Assembly (NCBI RefSeq): GCF_021533215.1
Contig: NZ_JAJNKA010000009.1
Span: 1 to 64,000, forward strand
Length of the DNA stretch: 64,000 nucleotides
DNA from: Portibacter lacus
GTDB taxonomy: Bacteria > Bacteroidota > Bacteroidia > Chitinophagales > Saprospiraceae
Direction of reading: 5' to 3'
Below, in pieces: positions 56,207-64,000 of this stretch. Below the pieces are notes generated by a model. It was not told where the DNA came from and did not search any database. It saw nothing but the letters and a program-made list of their open reading frames with translations. The stretch's first letter is position 1; every line of letters begins with the position of its first letter. The position numbers were made by a program, and so were the translations under genes.

Positions 56207-56739
56207 AAAGAAATTTGACAGTAGGAGATTCAGCTCCGCCAATACAGAACATAGATATATGGGATGAGGAAGTCAAGGTCCCTGCAAGTGATAAGTGGAC
56301 TTATCTATCATTTCATCGTTTCGCGGCTTGCCCATTTTGTAACCTGAGAATAAATCAATTAAGGCATCAATACGAAGAATTTAAAAAAAGAAATATTCGA
56401 ATTATTGCAGTATGGCCTTCTGATAAAGATCTCCTGCTCCATAATGCTGATGGCGCAAAAATGCCTTTTCCTATGTTGTCAAATGCTAACAAACAAATCT
56501 ACAAGGATTATGGCGTTACAGAATCTTCTCTGATGGGAGCAGCAAGACTTTTTCTTCACCCTTTTCTAATTCTTAAAGCCATAAAAAACAAGGTTGAAAA
56601 AATTACAGTAGATGCTGATCCCAATCTTATGCCTGCAAGTTTCTTAATAGATCAGGAGGGCAGGATTAAGATGGCTTATTATGGGAAACACTTTGGTGAT
56701 CACCCAGAAATAGAAACAATTTTTTCATTCCTAAAATAA
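56203..56739 (+). CDS. Peroxiredoxin-like AhpC/TSA-family protein
   Basis: The 178-residue thioredoxin-fold protein carries FAACPFCNLRINQL, with a CPFC pair at the active-site position, and PASFLIDQEGRIKMAYYGKHFGDHPEI at the end. This layout is that of peroxiredoxin-like AhpC-TSA proteins. It has no signal peptide. It is coupled to the membrane protein gene upstream and followed six bases later by the DUF2141 gene. Peroxide or thiol chemistry is inferred. Confidence 0.78.
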   Translation: MKRNLTVGDSAPPIQNIDIWDEEVKVPASDKWTYLSFHRFAACPFCNLRINQLRHQYEEFKKRNIRIIAVWPSDKDLLLHNADGAKMPFPMLSNANKQIYKDYGVTESSLMGAARLFLHPFLILKAIKNKVEKITVDADPNLMPASFLIDQEGRIKMAYYGKHFGDHPEIETIFSFLK

Positions 56740-56744
56740 CAATT

Positions 56745-57173
56745 ATGAAAATGATATTAATACTCCTAGTGTTCCTGTTTTCTAATCAACTTAGTGATCA
56801 GGATAATAGCTTGGAAATTCATGTGATAGATTTGAAAAACAGAACAGGGCAAGTAATTCTGGATGTTTTTGATTCGGAACTTGGATTTCCAATGAAAACA
56901 GAAAATGCAATTTTTAGAAGAAAAATGAGTATTCCTCAGGATGGGAAACTAGTTTTTTATATCCATGGATTAAAGGATGGTGAATATGCATTTGCATTGA
57001 TTCATGATGAAAATGAGAATGACAAACTGGATCAGAATTTTATCGGAATACCTAAGGAGGGTGCAGGAGCTTCCAATAATGCTACAGGTTTTATGAGACC
57101 TCCAAGTTATAAAGATTCCAAATTCATTGTCACCAAGCCTTTAAAATTGACCATTAAAATGTTATATTTCTAA
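56745..57173 (+). CDS. DUF2141 exported protein
   Basis: The 142-residue protein has a short signal peptide and the DUF2141 signatures GQVILDVFDSELGFP, YAFALIHDENENDKLDQNFIGIPKEG and GASNNATG. The family is a small secreted beta sandwich of unknown function. It ends the likely four-gene unit begun by the AraC regulator or the membrane protein. Confidence 0.8.
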   Translation: MKMILILLVFLFSNQLSDQDNSLEIHVIDLKNRTGQVILDVFDSELGFPMKTENAIFRRKMSIPQDGKLVFYIHGLKDGEYAFALIHDENENDKLDQNFIGIPKEGAGASNNATGFMRPPSYKDSKFIVTKPLKLTIKMLYF

Positions 57174-57236
57174 TCGCAAAAAATATCAAGGGAAACGGGA
57201 ATAAAGGGAAAAGCGAGAAAACATCAAATCAAGAAA

Positions 57237-58616
57237 ATGAAAACAATTACCCTAACGAGTCTAATTACATTATTATTTATCTCTATTTCTTGGACTCAGC
57301 AGCTTGCATTCCCCACCGCAGAAGGATATGGTAAATATTCTAAAGGTGGCCGAGGAGGAGCGGTTTATGAAGTAACAAATCTTAAGGATAGTGGTGAGGG
57401 TAGCCTAAGAGCGGCAGTGGAAGCTTCGGAACCAAGAACAGTTGTGTTTAGAATTTCGGGCACCATTATTCTAGAAAGTCCGCTGAGAATCAAGCATCCA
57501 TTTCTTACCATTGCAGGTCAGACTGCACCTGGAGATGGAATTTGCCTTCGGAAAAATCCGATCATCATTGAAGCAGATCATGTTATTATCAGATACCTTC
57601 GTGTGAGATTAGGAGATGAGTCGGGAGGTGATTACGACGCGGTTTCCAGTAGATATACTAAACATATCATAATAGATCATGTCTCTTCGAGCTGGAGTGT
57701 GGATGAATGTATGTCCATCTATCACTGCGATAGTATAACTGTGCAGTGGTGCTTAATTTCAGAAAGCATGAGCCAATCTAATCATGTAAAAGGGTCTCAT
57801 GGATTCGGTGGTATCTGGGGAAGCAATAACAGTACTTACCACCATAATTTATTGGCGCATCACTCAAGCAGAAATCCAAGAATGGCTTCTGGTTCTGGTT
57901 ATACGGATTATCGAAATAATGTGGTTTATAACTGGGGTTACCAAAGCTTATATGGAGGTGAAAAGAAGCAAAAAGGAAACGATAAATTTAATTTTTCTCA
58001 CTTTAACATTGTAGCTAATTATTACAAGCCAGGTCCTGCAACGAATCCGAACAAAGTCTCTTATCGGATTGCGAATCCTTCCTCGAGAAGTGAAACAGAT
58101 TTTGGGCTGTGGTATATTTCTGAAAATGTGATGGTCGGTAATGAAGAAGTTACGGCTGATAATTGGAATGGAGGCGTTCAAACAGATATTGATTTAGAAA
58201 AAATTAAACAAGAGAAACCTTGGGCTTCGATGATTATTAATCAACAATCAGCGGAGGAGGCGTATCAAATTGTACTTGAAAATAGTGGTGCAACTTTACC
58301 TAAAAGAGATGAAATCGACACTCGTATTGTTAAAGAAACAATGGAAGGATATGCGACTTACGAGGGAGAAAGCTATAAGAATAAGCATCAAGTTGCTGAT
58401 TCCACATTGGTGACTGGAATCATTGATACTCAAAATGATGTAGGAGGTTGGCCAGAATTGAAAAGCTTGCCTGCCTTAAAAGATACAGACCATGATGGGA
58501 TGCCAGATAAATGGGAAGAAAAGCATGAATTAGATAAGAATAATCCAGAAGACAGAAATGAAATTGCTTCGGATGGATATACGATGTTAGAGCATTATCT
58601 TAATGGGATAAATTGA
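57237..58616 (+). CDS. Pectate lyase-like polysaccharide lyase (PL1 type)
   Basis: The 459-residue protein has a signal peptide ending SWTQ, then a parallel beta helix. YEVTNLKDSGEGSLRAAVE, IAGQTAPGDGICLRK, IIRYLRVRLGDE, IIDHVSSSWSVDE and HHNLLAHHSSRNPR match pectate lyases of the PL1 fold; the Arg of SSRNPR is the likely catalytic base. The C-terminus ends with DTDHDGMPDKWEEKH, a calcium-binding thrombospondin-type-3-like tail with no T9SS domain. It would cleave pectin-type polymer outside the cell. No SusCD lies next to it. Confidence 0.84.
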   Translation: MKTITLTSLITLLFISISWTQQLAFPTAEGYGKYSKGGRGGAVYEVTNLKDSGEGSLRAAVEASEPRTVVFRISGTIILESPLRIKHPFLTIAGQTAPGDGICLRKNPIIIEADHVIIRYLRVRLGDESGGDYDAVSSRYTKHIIIDHVSSSWSVDECMSIYHCDSITVQWCLISESMSQSNHVKGSHGFGGIWGSNNSTYHHNLLAHHSSRNPRMASGSGYTDYRNNVVYNWGYQSLYGGEKKQKGNDKFNFSHFNIVANYYKPGPATNPNKVSYRIANPSSRSETDFGLWYISENVMVGNEEVTADNWNGGVQTDIDLEKIKQEKPWASMIINQQSAEEAYQIVLENSGATLPKRDEIDTRIVKETMEGYATYEGESYKNKHQVADSTLVTGIIDTQNDVGGWPELKSLPALKDTDHDGMPDKWEEKHELDKNNPEDRNEIASDGYTMLEHYLNGIN

Positions 58617-58695
58617 GCAATAACGCTATGAAATTATGATGATAGATTAACTAAGAATCTTTACGACTTCGATAATTGCTAGCTAATAGTAGCTG

Positions 58696-59445
58696 CTATT
58701 GCACTTTGATAATCTTTCGCGTGATCTGACTGTATGGATTTCTAAATCTAATAAAATAGACGTCTGCGGGATAACCTTCGAATAGCACTTGAAGATTTTC
58801 ATCAGGTGCTATTTTACCATAATTCGCTAATTGTCCTGCTGAACTGAATATTTGAAAAGATAAAATAGTCTGGTGTTTGTTTTTTAGGTCAATGTAACTG
58901 CCAATAAGATTGGTACTGATTTCTACAGAATTTTCATCCAAGCCTGGAAGGTCGCATAAATCATTAACCTTTTCCTTAAACTTTGAATAGGACATCGTCT
59001 GATCTTCATCACTTAGATTGTTGGTTATATTTCCGACAACCTTGTTGTTTTCTAATTTTAATACGTTATTAGAACAACTACTAAAGAAAATGCCAGGATA
59101 GTTTGCATCTGCATGCTCTATAATTCTTTCATAGTTAATGACAAGTCGATCTCCTTTTTCAAGACTCTCAAATAAAAAAAGATCGCAACTACTGTTTGAT
59201 TCTATTAGCGTCAAATTCCTATATTCGGTATTATCTGTGGAGCTCAATGTATTTCTAACTAAAAAATCCACATATTGATGGAATGGCTGCTCTTGGTCAT
59301 TGTATTTATTGATGACTTCGACTTCTAAAACGGCAAGGGAACTTTGAGAAACCACACAAAAAGATGGCACAGGTAGACAAGAGCAAGTAATGCCACGTGT
59401 TAAGAATAAGAAATAGCAGAATAGTGTTATGAGTGTCGTTTTCAT
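58696..59445 (-). CDS. Secreted CxC-start protein with T9SS sorting domain
   Basis: The 249-residue protein has a signal peptide ending near RGITC, followed at once by CSCLPVPSFC, a Cys spacing reminiscent of the N-terminus of netrin/TIMP-like OB domains. More Cys follow at SSCDLF, FSSCSNN and DLCDLP. The final 75 residues form a T9SS type A sorting domain (IFSSAGQLANYG to RKIIKVQ). It is therefore probably released or cell-surface bound. The function is not known. Confidence 0.7.
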   Translation of the reverse strand: MKTTLITLFCYFLFLTRGITCSCLPVPSFCVVSQSSLAVLEVEVINKYNDQEQPFHQYVDFLVRNTLSSTDNTEYRNLTLIESNSSCDLFLFESLEKGDRLVINYERIIEHADANYPGIFFSSCSNNVLKLENNKVVGNITNNLSDEDQTMSYSKFKEKVNDLCDLPGLDENSVEISTNLIGSYIDLKNKHQTILSFQIFSSAGQLANYGKIAPDENLQVLFEGYPADVYFIRFRNPYSQITRKIIKVQ

Positions 59446-59712
59446 TTTTTATGGATTCCTTTATATAGACGAATGAAAAATTGAAAACGTTGGTTGAGAA
59501 ATGAATTATTTCATAGAAACGTTGCTATAATGATTATGGATGATTGCGTCTTGCTGGATAAGATTATTCATAATTAATGATTATTTAGTCGCGATAAAAG
59601 TATGATCAGGATAAATAAATACTAAATTGGGCGCTTTCAAGCTTGGTATTTCAAACACTGATCAATTAGGAAGCAATGTATTTTTGGCTCCTCTCATCTT
59701 AAAACACGCAAT

Positions 59713-60555
59713 ATGAACTATAGATTACTTATAATCATAACATGCTTCTCGATTCTGATTTCATGTGCAGAAAAAGAAGTCATTGTTCCAGTTGAGAAAG
59801 AGAAAGTAGAAGAAAGCATTTTTGCTATTTGGAAGCGAAAAAACATTGAAAGAAATTACGAAAATCAGAAGGATGAAGATGCAGCAAAGCGTAGACAGGG
59901 ACGAGATCATAAAGACTTTTTTATCAACATATTCCCAGATGGAAGAGGAACGATTATTTACAATACGGAAATAGATACATTTGCTTGGCAAGTTGATGAG
60001 AGCAATGGTACACAGGATACCATAAAGTCCATTGTGGCAAAATTGCCATTCGGCCAAACGAAGATTAATTTTTTGAACAAAAAAGGTTCGTCTAGTTTAG
60101 TTCTATCTACTGATAGTGGTTTGACAAAAATGAATTTTACGCATTTCTCACCTTTAACCACTGATTTCAAAGAGGATCCATTTTATGCAGATAATAATCG
60201 ATGGAGAATACGGAAATTAGACATGCTTAGTGAATCTGAAATGGAATCAAAGGTGGAAAATTACTTACAACACTATCTCTACCTTTTTAAAGCAGCACTT
60301 GATGAAGACAATCCTCGAAACTTTTCTAACCGAAATTCAAAAGGTGTGTTTAGAGTTTATAAAAGTTCCATTGGGATATCTGCAAAAAATGAAATAAGCG
60401 AAGATTGGTACAGTTATTTTTACAATGAAGAAGAAGCAGTTAAAGCTTACGATCTTATCAAAAAAAGGATTAAGAACAGTGGCGCAGATATTGAAAAAAG
60501 CGATAAATGGCAACTAGATAACTATAAAATTTTGCAAGGTATTACTAGTCGATAA
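59713..60555 (+). CDS. Lipoprotein of unknown function
   Basis: The 280-residue protein has a lipoprotein signal (ILISCA, Cys about 18) and a highly charged mature part. A lipocalin-like first half (FAIWKRKNIE, DGRGTIIYNTEIDTFAWQV) fits a small beta barrel; the second half is helical (SESEMESKVENYLQHYLYL). No family is recognised. It is preceded by 267 bases without a gene. Confidence 0.55.
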   Translation: MNYRLLIIITCFSILISCAEKEVIVPVEKEKVEESIFAIWKRKNIERNYENQKDEDAAKRRQGRDHKDFFINIFPDGRGTIIYNTEIDTFAWQVDESNGTQDTIKSIVAKLPFGQTKINFLNKKGSSSLVLSTDSGLTKMNFTHFSPLTTDFKEDPFYADNNRWRIRKLDMLSESEMESKVENYLQHYLYLFKAALDEDNPRNFSNRNSKGVFRVYKSSIGISAKNEISEDWYSYFYNEEEAVKAYDLIKKRIKNSGADIEKSDKWQLDNYKILQGITSR

Positions 60556-60774
60556 GTTTACTTCTATAAAGAATGAGTGAGCTTAATAATTAGAATGATT
60601 ATCCTGATAATACGCAGGTCTAGATGAAACCTGATCTCTGATGTAAGGAATTAGAATTCCGTAGAATTAAACGTATATTTATTTCAACGAGGTACTCTGA
60701 TTTTGGAATTTGATAGCTAGCACCAGAGTATTGTTTTATGCTTAGGGCCAAAATTGGTCAATAAAAATGCGCGC

Positions 60775-62415
60775 ATGCTAAGATTCGAAAAACTTTTTAC
60801 ACTACTCATTTTAGGTCTTTTATTTTCCTGCCAATCACCAAACGATTCAATAAAAAAGGACAAATTGGCCCTTCCAGAAAAACCAAATATCTTATGGTTG
60901 GTCACGGAAGATATGGGACCCTACTTACCTTCATTCGGAGATTCAACAATTCAGACTCCTAATCTGAGTAGACTAGCTGCTGAAGGAGTATTATTTACCA
61001 ATGTTTATTCCCCATCTGGTGTCTGTGCTCCCAGCCGAGCGTCGATTGCAACAGGAATGTATCCTTCTAGTATCGGGGCGAGCAATATGCGTACGACTTC
61101 TTATACGGATGTTACTGGTTTGCCAGCATATGAGGCTGTACCATCTCCCGAAGTGAAAATGTTTAGCGAGTTGCTACGATTGGGTGGTTATTATTGTACA
61201 AATAATTCAAAGAATGACTACCAATTTCAGGCCCCGGTAACGGCTTGGGATGAGAACGGAAAAGAAGCACATTGGAGAAATCGCGATAAGGAGAAGCCAT
61301 TTTTCTCCATTTTTAATTTTGGTGTAACCCACGAGTCAGGGCTTTTCGAGCCGTATGACAGAGAAGAGTTGGTTTCGAAAGATACGGAGTTTCCGATTCC
61401 ACCTTATCTGCCGAACAATGATATTGTTAAAAGAGACATGTGGAAAATGTACAACAATATTGCCTTGATGGATGTGCAGGTCGGGAAGATTCTCGATGAA
61501 TTAGAAGAAGATGGATTGCTTGAAAATACCATTATTTTTTTCTACGGAGATCACGGTGGTCCATTGCCGCGTCAGAAAAGACTCGTCTACGATGCTGGGC
61601 TGAAAGTGCCTATGATCATTAGATATCCGAATGGTGTGAAAGCTGGATCTTCGGACGATCAGCTCATAAGTTTTGTGGATTTTGCACCGACCATGCTTGA
61701 ATTAACGGGACAAGAAATACCAGAATATTTACAAGGACAATCATTCATTGACCCAGAACAAAGTGAAAGAAAATACATTCATGCTGCTGGTGATCGCTTT
61801 GATGGATTTACGGATGCAATTCGAGCAGTAAGAGACGATCGTTTCAAGTATATCAGAAATTATAGACCAGAACAAGGGTATTACTTGCCAGTTGCTTATC
61901 GAGAGCGTATTCCGACGATGCAAGAATTATTGAGGTTAAGAGATGAAGGAACGCTTGATGAAATTCAAGTCCTGTGGTTTCGAGAAAACAAACCTAGAGA
62001 GGAATTATTCGACTGTATTAACGATCCACATGAAATTAACAACCTCGCATTAGATCCGGCATACGCGGATAAATTGAAAGAACTAAGTAATGAAATGGAT
62101 CGTTGGTTAAGTGCAATTGGTGATCAACCTAATATCCCAGAAATAGAACTCATTACTAAATTGTGGAATGGGAAGGATGAACAACCCGTAACAGAGGAAC
62201 CAACAGTTAAAGTGGAAAAAGGGAAACTTTTGATTGAATGTGTAACTCCTGGCGCAAGTATCGGATATCGAGTGAAAATGACGGATGGAAACGAGCCAAC
62301 TCCATGGCAGATTTATGAGGAATCATTGACCTTGGAAGAAGGCGAAAAATTAGAAATTCAAGCGCATCGAATCGGATATAAAGCGAGTGATATCGTTTTA
62401 TTCGAAGGAGATTAA
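60775..62415 (+). CDS. Sulfatase lipoprotein with C-terminal beta extension
   Basis: I use the ATG at 60775 (546 residues), which starts a lipoprotein signal (LLFSC); an upstream TTG is less likely. VTEDMGPYLPSFGD and VCAPSRASIATGMYP are S1-sulfatase signatures with Cys84 as the formylglycine precursor; FFYGDHGGPLPRQK adds metal/sulfate contacts. After about residue 465 an extra beta domain (KVEKGKLLIECVTPGASIGYRVK) resembles a chitobiase/beta-hexosaminidase C-terminal domain. It would desulfate an oligosaccharide or related substrate. It is a different subfamily from the sulfatase at 47038. Confidence 0.86.
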   Translation: MLRFEKLFTLLILGLLFSCQSPNDSIKKDKLALPEKPNILWLVTEDMGPYLPSFGDSTIQTPNLSRLAAEGVLFTNVYSPSGVCAPSRASIATGMYPSSIGASNMRTTSYTDVTGLPAYEAVPSPEVKMFSELLRLGGYYCTNNSKNDYQFQAPVTAWDENGKEAHWRNRDKEKPFFSIFNFGVTHESGLFEPYDREELVSKDTEFPIPPYLPNNDIVKRDMWKMYNNIALMDVQVGKILDELEEDGLLENTIIFFYGDHGGPLPRQKRLVYDAGLKVPMIIRYPNGVKAGSSDDQLISFVDFAPTMLELTGQEIPEYLQGQSFIDPEQSERKYIHAAGDRFDGFTDAIRAVRDDRFKYIRNYRPEQGYYLPVAYRERIPTMQELLRLRDEGTLDEIQVLWFRENKPREELFDCINDPHEINNLALDPAYADKLKELSNEMDRWLSAIGDQPNIPEIELITKLWNGKDEQPVTEEPTVKVEKGKLLIECVTPGASIGYRVKMTDGNEPTPWQIYEESLTLEEGEKLEIQAHRIGYKASDIVLFEGD

Positions 62416-62677
62416 TTGAATTTCAGTGTTCATAAATTGACCTAAAAAAGAGGAATATGATGGGGCTAATCATCAGTCAGTACTTTCTCCAGCGGCCTAT
62501 GATGGAATTAATTCGATATATTCTATAAAACAGTAAGGAGTAAACTGGAGTATTTTGATATGCCAAAAGGATGTTGTTGTTTGTCAAAAGAATATCTAAG
62601 TTACTGCTTTTGTTATTGGTGTGTATTTGGATTATAGTATTGTATACCAATAGTATATGTATTTGTAAATATGTAAT

Positions 62678-63979
62678 ATGAAAGTAATTTGTTTATTGGT
62701 AATGATTGGTTTTTTTCTACTAGTGAACGCCTTCAGTTCTGTTGCTCAAGAAGACAATGATATGAAAGGAATGATAGAAATCATTAAGCTATTCAGAGCA
62801 TTAGATGATGAAATGTCTTCCCCGAATTACCTTGAACCTCTACTTATTTCTGATACAATTCTAAGCAATACTAGAGGAACAAATTTCGAAGAGACTGCAT
62901 TGACTATTATTTCAAATCTCTATTCGTGGGTAGGAGAATACCAGAAATCGTTGGAATTATATTCGAAGACTTTTGAAGTGGCTGCATTGACTGATAATCA
63001 ACCTATTGATTTAAATGGATTTATTGCAGTAGATGCTGTTCAGGAAATAATTGAATTAGCTGGACAGTATGATGTGATTTTCATAAATGATGTGGGACAT
63101 CGGCCAGAGAAAAGTGTTTTTGTTACGATGCTTTTAGAAGATTTAATGAATCAGGGATACACTAAAATAGTATTTGATGAGATCGATTCAACCAAGGGTA
63201 TGATCAATCTTAGTAAAATACCTACTGAAAATTTGAGTCTAAAAGCATTAGCACCCAATTATGCTAATCTCGTTCGAACATCATTAAGTTTAGGATATGA
63301 AATAGTCTTATACCCATACATTTCGATAACAAATTACAGAAATAGAGATTCAATTTTCGCGCTCGAAATTTTCGATCAGCAGAATATTGACATGGCTAAG
63401 ATGATCGTTTTTTATAATAAGGATATTATAAACGCTTCAGAAAAAACGCTTGCCTACTGGTTAGAATTGCTTACTGGAAAAGCTGTTCTAAATATTGATC
63501 AAATCAAGTATAGTGAGGAACATGATCAGATTTTTGAATCACCATTTTATCAAAAAGCAGTTGAATTAAATAAAAGTAAGCTACCTTTTATCTTAAAAAA
63601 TAAAGATGACTACTTCCAAGATGATACCAATGAGGGTTTCGATTTTTACGTTTTTCACCCTAGAACAAGTTATACTTCAGGTCGTGCTAGTTGGGAAACG
63701 GATTATGTGTTAGGCAATAAGAAATACTTAATAAATCTACCCAAAGAAATTTATCAAAACATACCTGAAGGTGCTTTAATTCAAGTCTTCTACAAGCAGG
63801 AGTTCGATAGTGGGATTCCGATTGATCAAATTTTATACAAAGGATATGAAGATACCAATAAGCCTATTGTTGTTCCGGAAGGTAGATTTATATTGCGAGT
63901 GGAAGGGATGGAAAGGTCGAACTTATTACAATTCGAGTTTACATATGATTTAGAAAATGGGTTAGCCATATTAAAATAA
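62678..63979 (+). CDS. Exported protein of unknown family
   Basis: The 433-residue protein has a signal peptide ending FSSVAQ. Residues about 30-105 look like tetratricopeptide-type helices (LYSWVGEYQKSLELYSKTFE). A Rossmann-like core follows (DVIFINDVGHRPEKSVFVTMLLEDL, TKIVFDEID). The spacing of the IxxVGH/RPEK block recalls erythromycin-esterase or ChaN-like proteins, but I cannot support that assignment. The start is the first ATG after the gap. Confidence 0.6.
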   Translation: MKVICLLVMIGFFLLVNAFSSVAQEDNDMKGMIEIIKLFRALDDEMSSPNYLEPLLISDTILSNTRGTNFEETALTIISNLYSWVGEYQKSLELYSKTFEVAALTDNQPIDLNGFIAVDAVQEIIELAGQYDVIFINDVGHRPEKSVFVTMLLEDLMNQGYTKIVFDEIDSTKGMINLSKIPTENLSLKALAPNYANLVRTSLSLGYEIVLYPYISITNYRNRDSIFALEIFDQQNIDMAKMIVFYNKDIINASEKTLAYWLELLTGKAVLNIDQIKYSEEHDQIFESPFYQKAVELNKSKLPFILKNKDDYFQDDTNEGFDFYVFHPRTSYTSGRASWETDYVLGNKKYLINLPKEIYQNIPEGALIQVFYKQEFDSGIPIDQILYKGYEDTNKPIVVPEGRFILRVEGMERSNLLQFEFTYDLENGLAILK

Positions 63980-64000
63980 TATTTTGATGAAAGGATGTGC

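Noticed and set aside
62560-62637. Small Cys-rich frame beginning MPKGCCCLSKEY (25 residues)
   Set aside because: It is short, mixed with aromatic residues, has no period like that of the 51479 frame, and no terminator or conserved neighbour supports it.

Overview
The window looks like a chromosomal segment of a free-living, polysaccharide-degrading member of the Bacteroidota, most likely a Saprospiraceae-type marine or sediment bacterium. This placement is inferred from AT-rich DNA, SusC/SusD, type IX secretion (T9SS) sorting domains on several exported proteins, a giant DUF11/HYR surface protein with a dockerin-like module, many Bacteroidota-style lipoproteins and a hybrid two-component regulator. 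No rRNA gene, CRISPR array, phage or intact transposon was seen; one tRNA-Leu is present.

Layout. 1-13711: the 3' part of a giant surface-protein gene built from higher-order DUF11 repeats. 14085-14675: remains of an IPTL-CTERM-anchored protein with three in-frame stops. 14817-20625: mostly minus-strand genes (class V aminotransferase, exported DinB-like protein, alpha/beta hydrolase, small outer-membrane-like protein, Crp/Fnr regulator, DUF983 protein). 20840-22081: hairpin elements, then a tandem array of about 259 bp units ending at tRNA-Leu(CAA); each unit carries the tRNA 3' end and its terminator. 22281-25094: exported metallopeptidase/propeller protein.

25310-42352 is a polysaccharide utilisation locus, probably for beta-mannan. 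GH26 and GH5 enzymes lie on the plus strand. Facing them is a minus-strand operon of SusC, SusD and two surface glycan-binding lipoproteins, and behind that a hybrid two-component regulator. SusC and SusD are read as one uninterrupted frame because of a T5 run where a T4 run would give a stop. The GH26 and susC upstream regions share an identical 11-base C-rich element that could be a common operator.

42644-50663 is mainly housekeeping (PepSY protein, HscB, RseP, RsmE, oxidoreductase, Dus, metallophosphoesterase) plus a sulfatase. 50693-58616 holds redox and stress genes: a RibD-C reductase, a 37-residue protein made of strict CxCxx pentads, a SigZ-like sigma factor with a Cys-rich tail, an SDR, an OhrR-like MarR regulator with a nitroreductase, an AraC regulator, a peroxiredoxin-like protein, a DUF2141 protein and a pectate lyase. 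58696-63979 holds a T9SS-sorted secreted protein, an unknown lipoprotein, a second sulfatase and an unknown exported protein.

The items most worth following are the CxCxx mini-protein beside sigZ, the tRNA-tail repeat array, the fused SusC-SusD frame, the nested repeat of the giant protein and the shared C6 element of the PUL.
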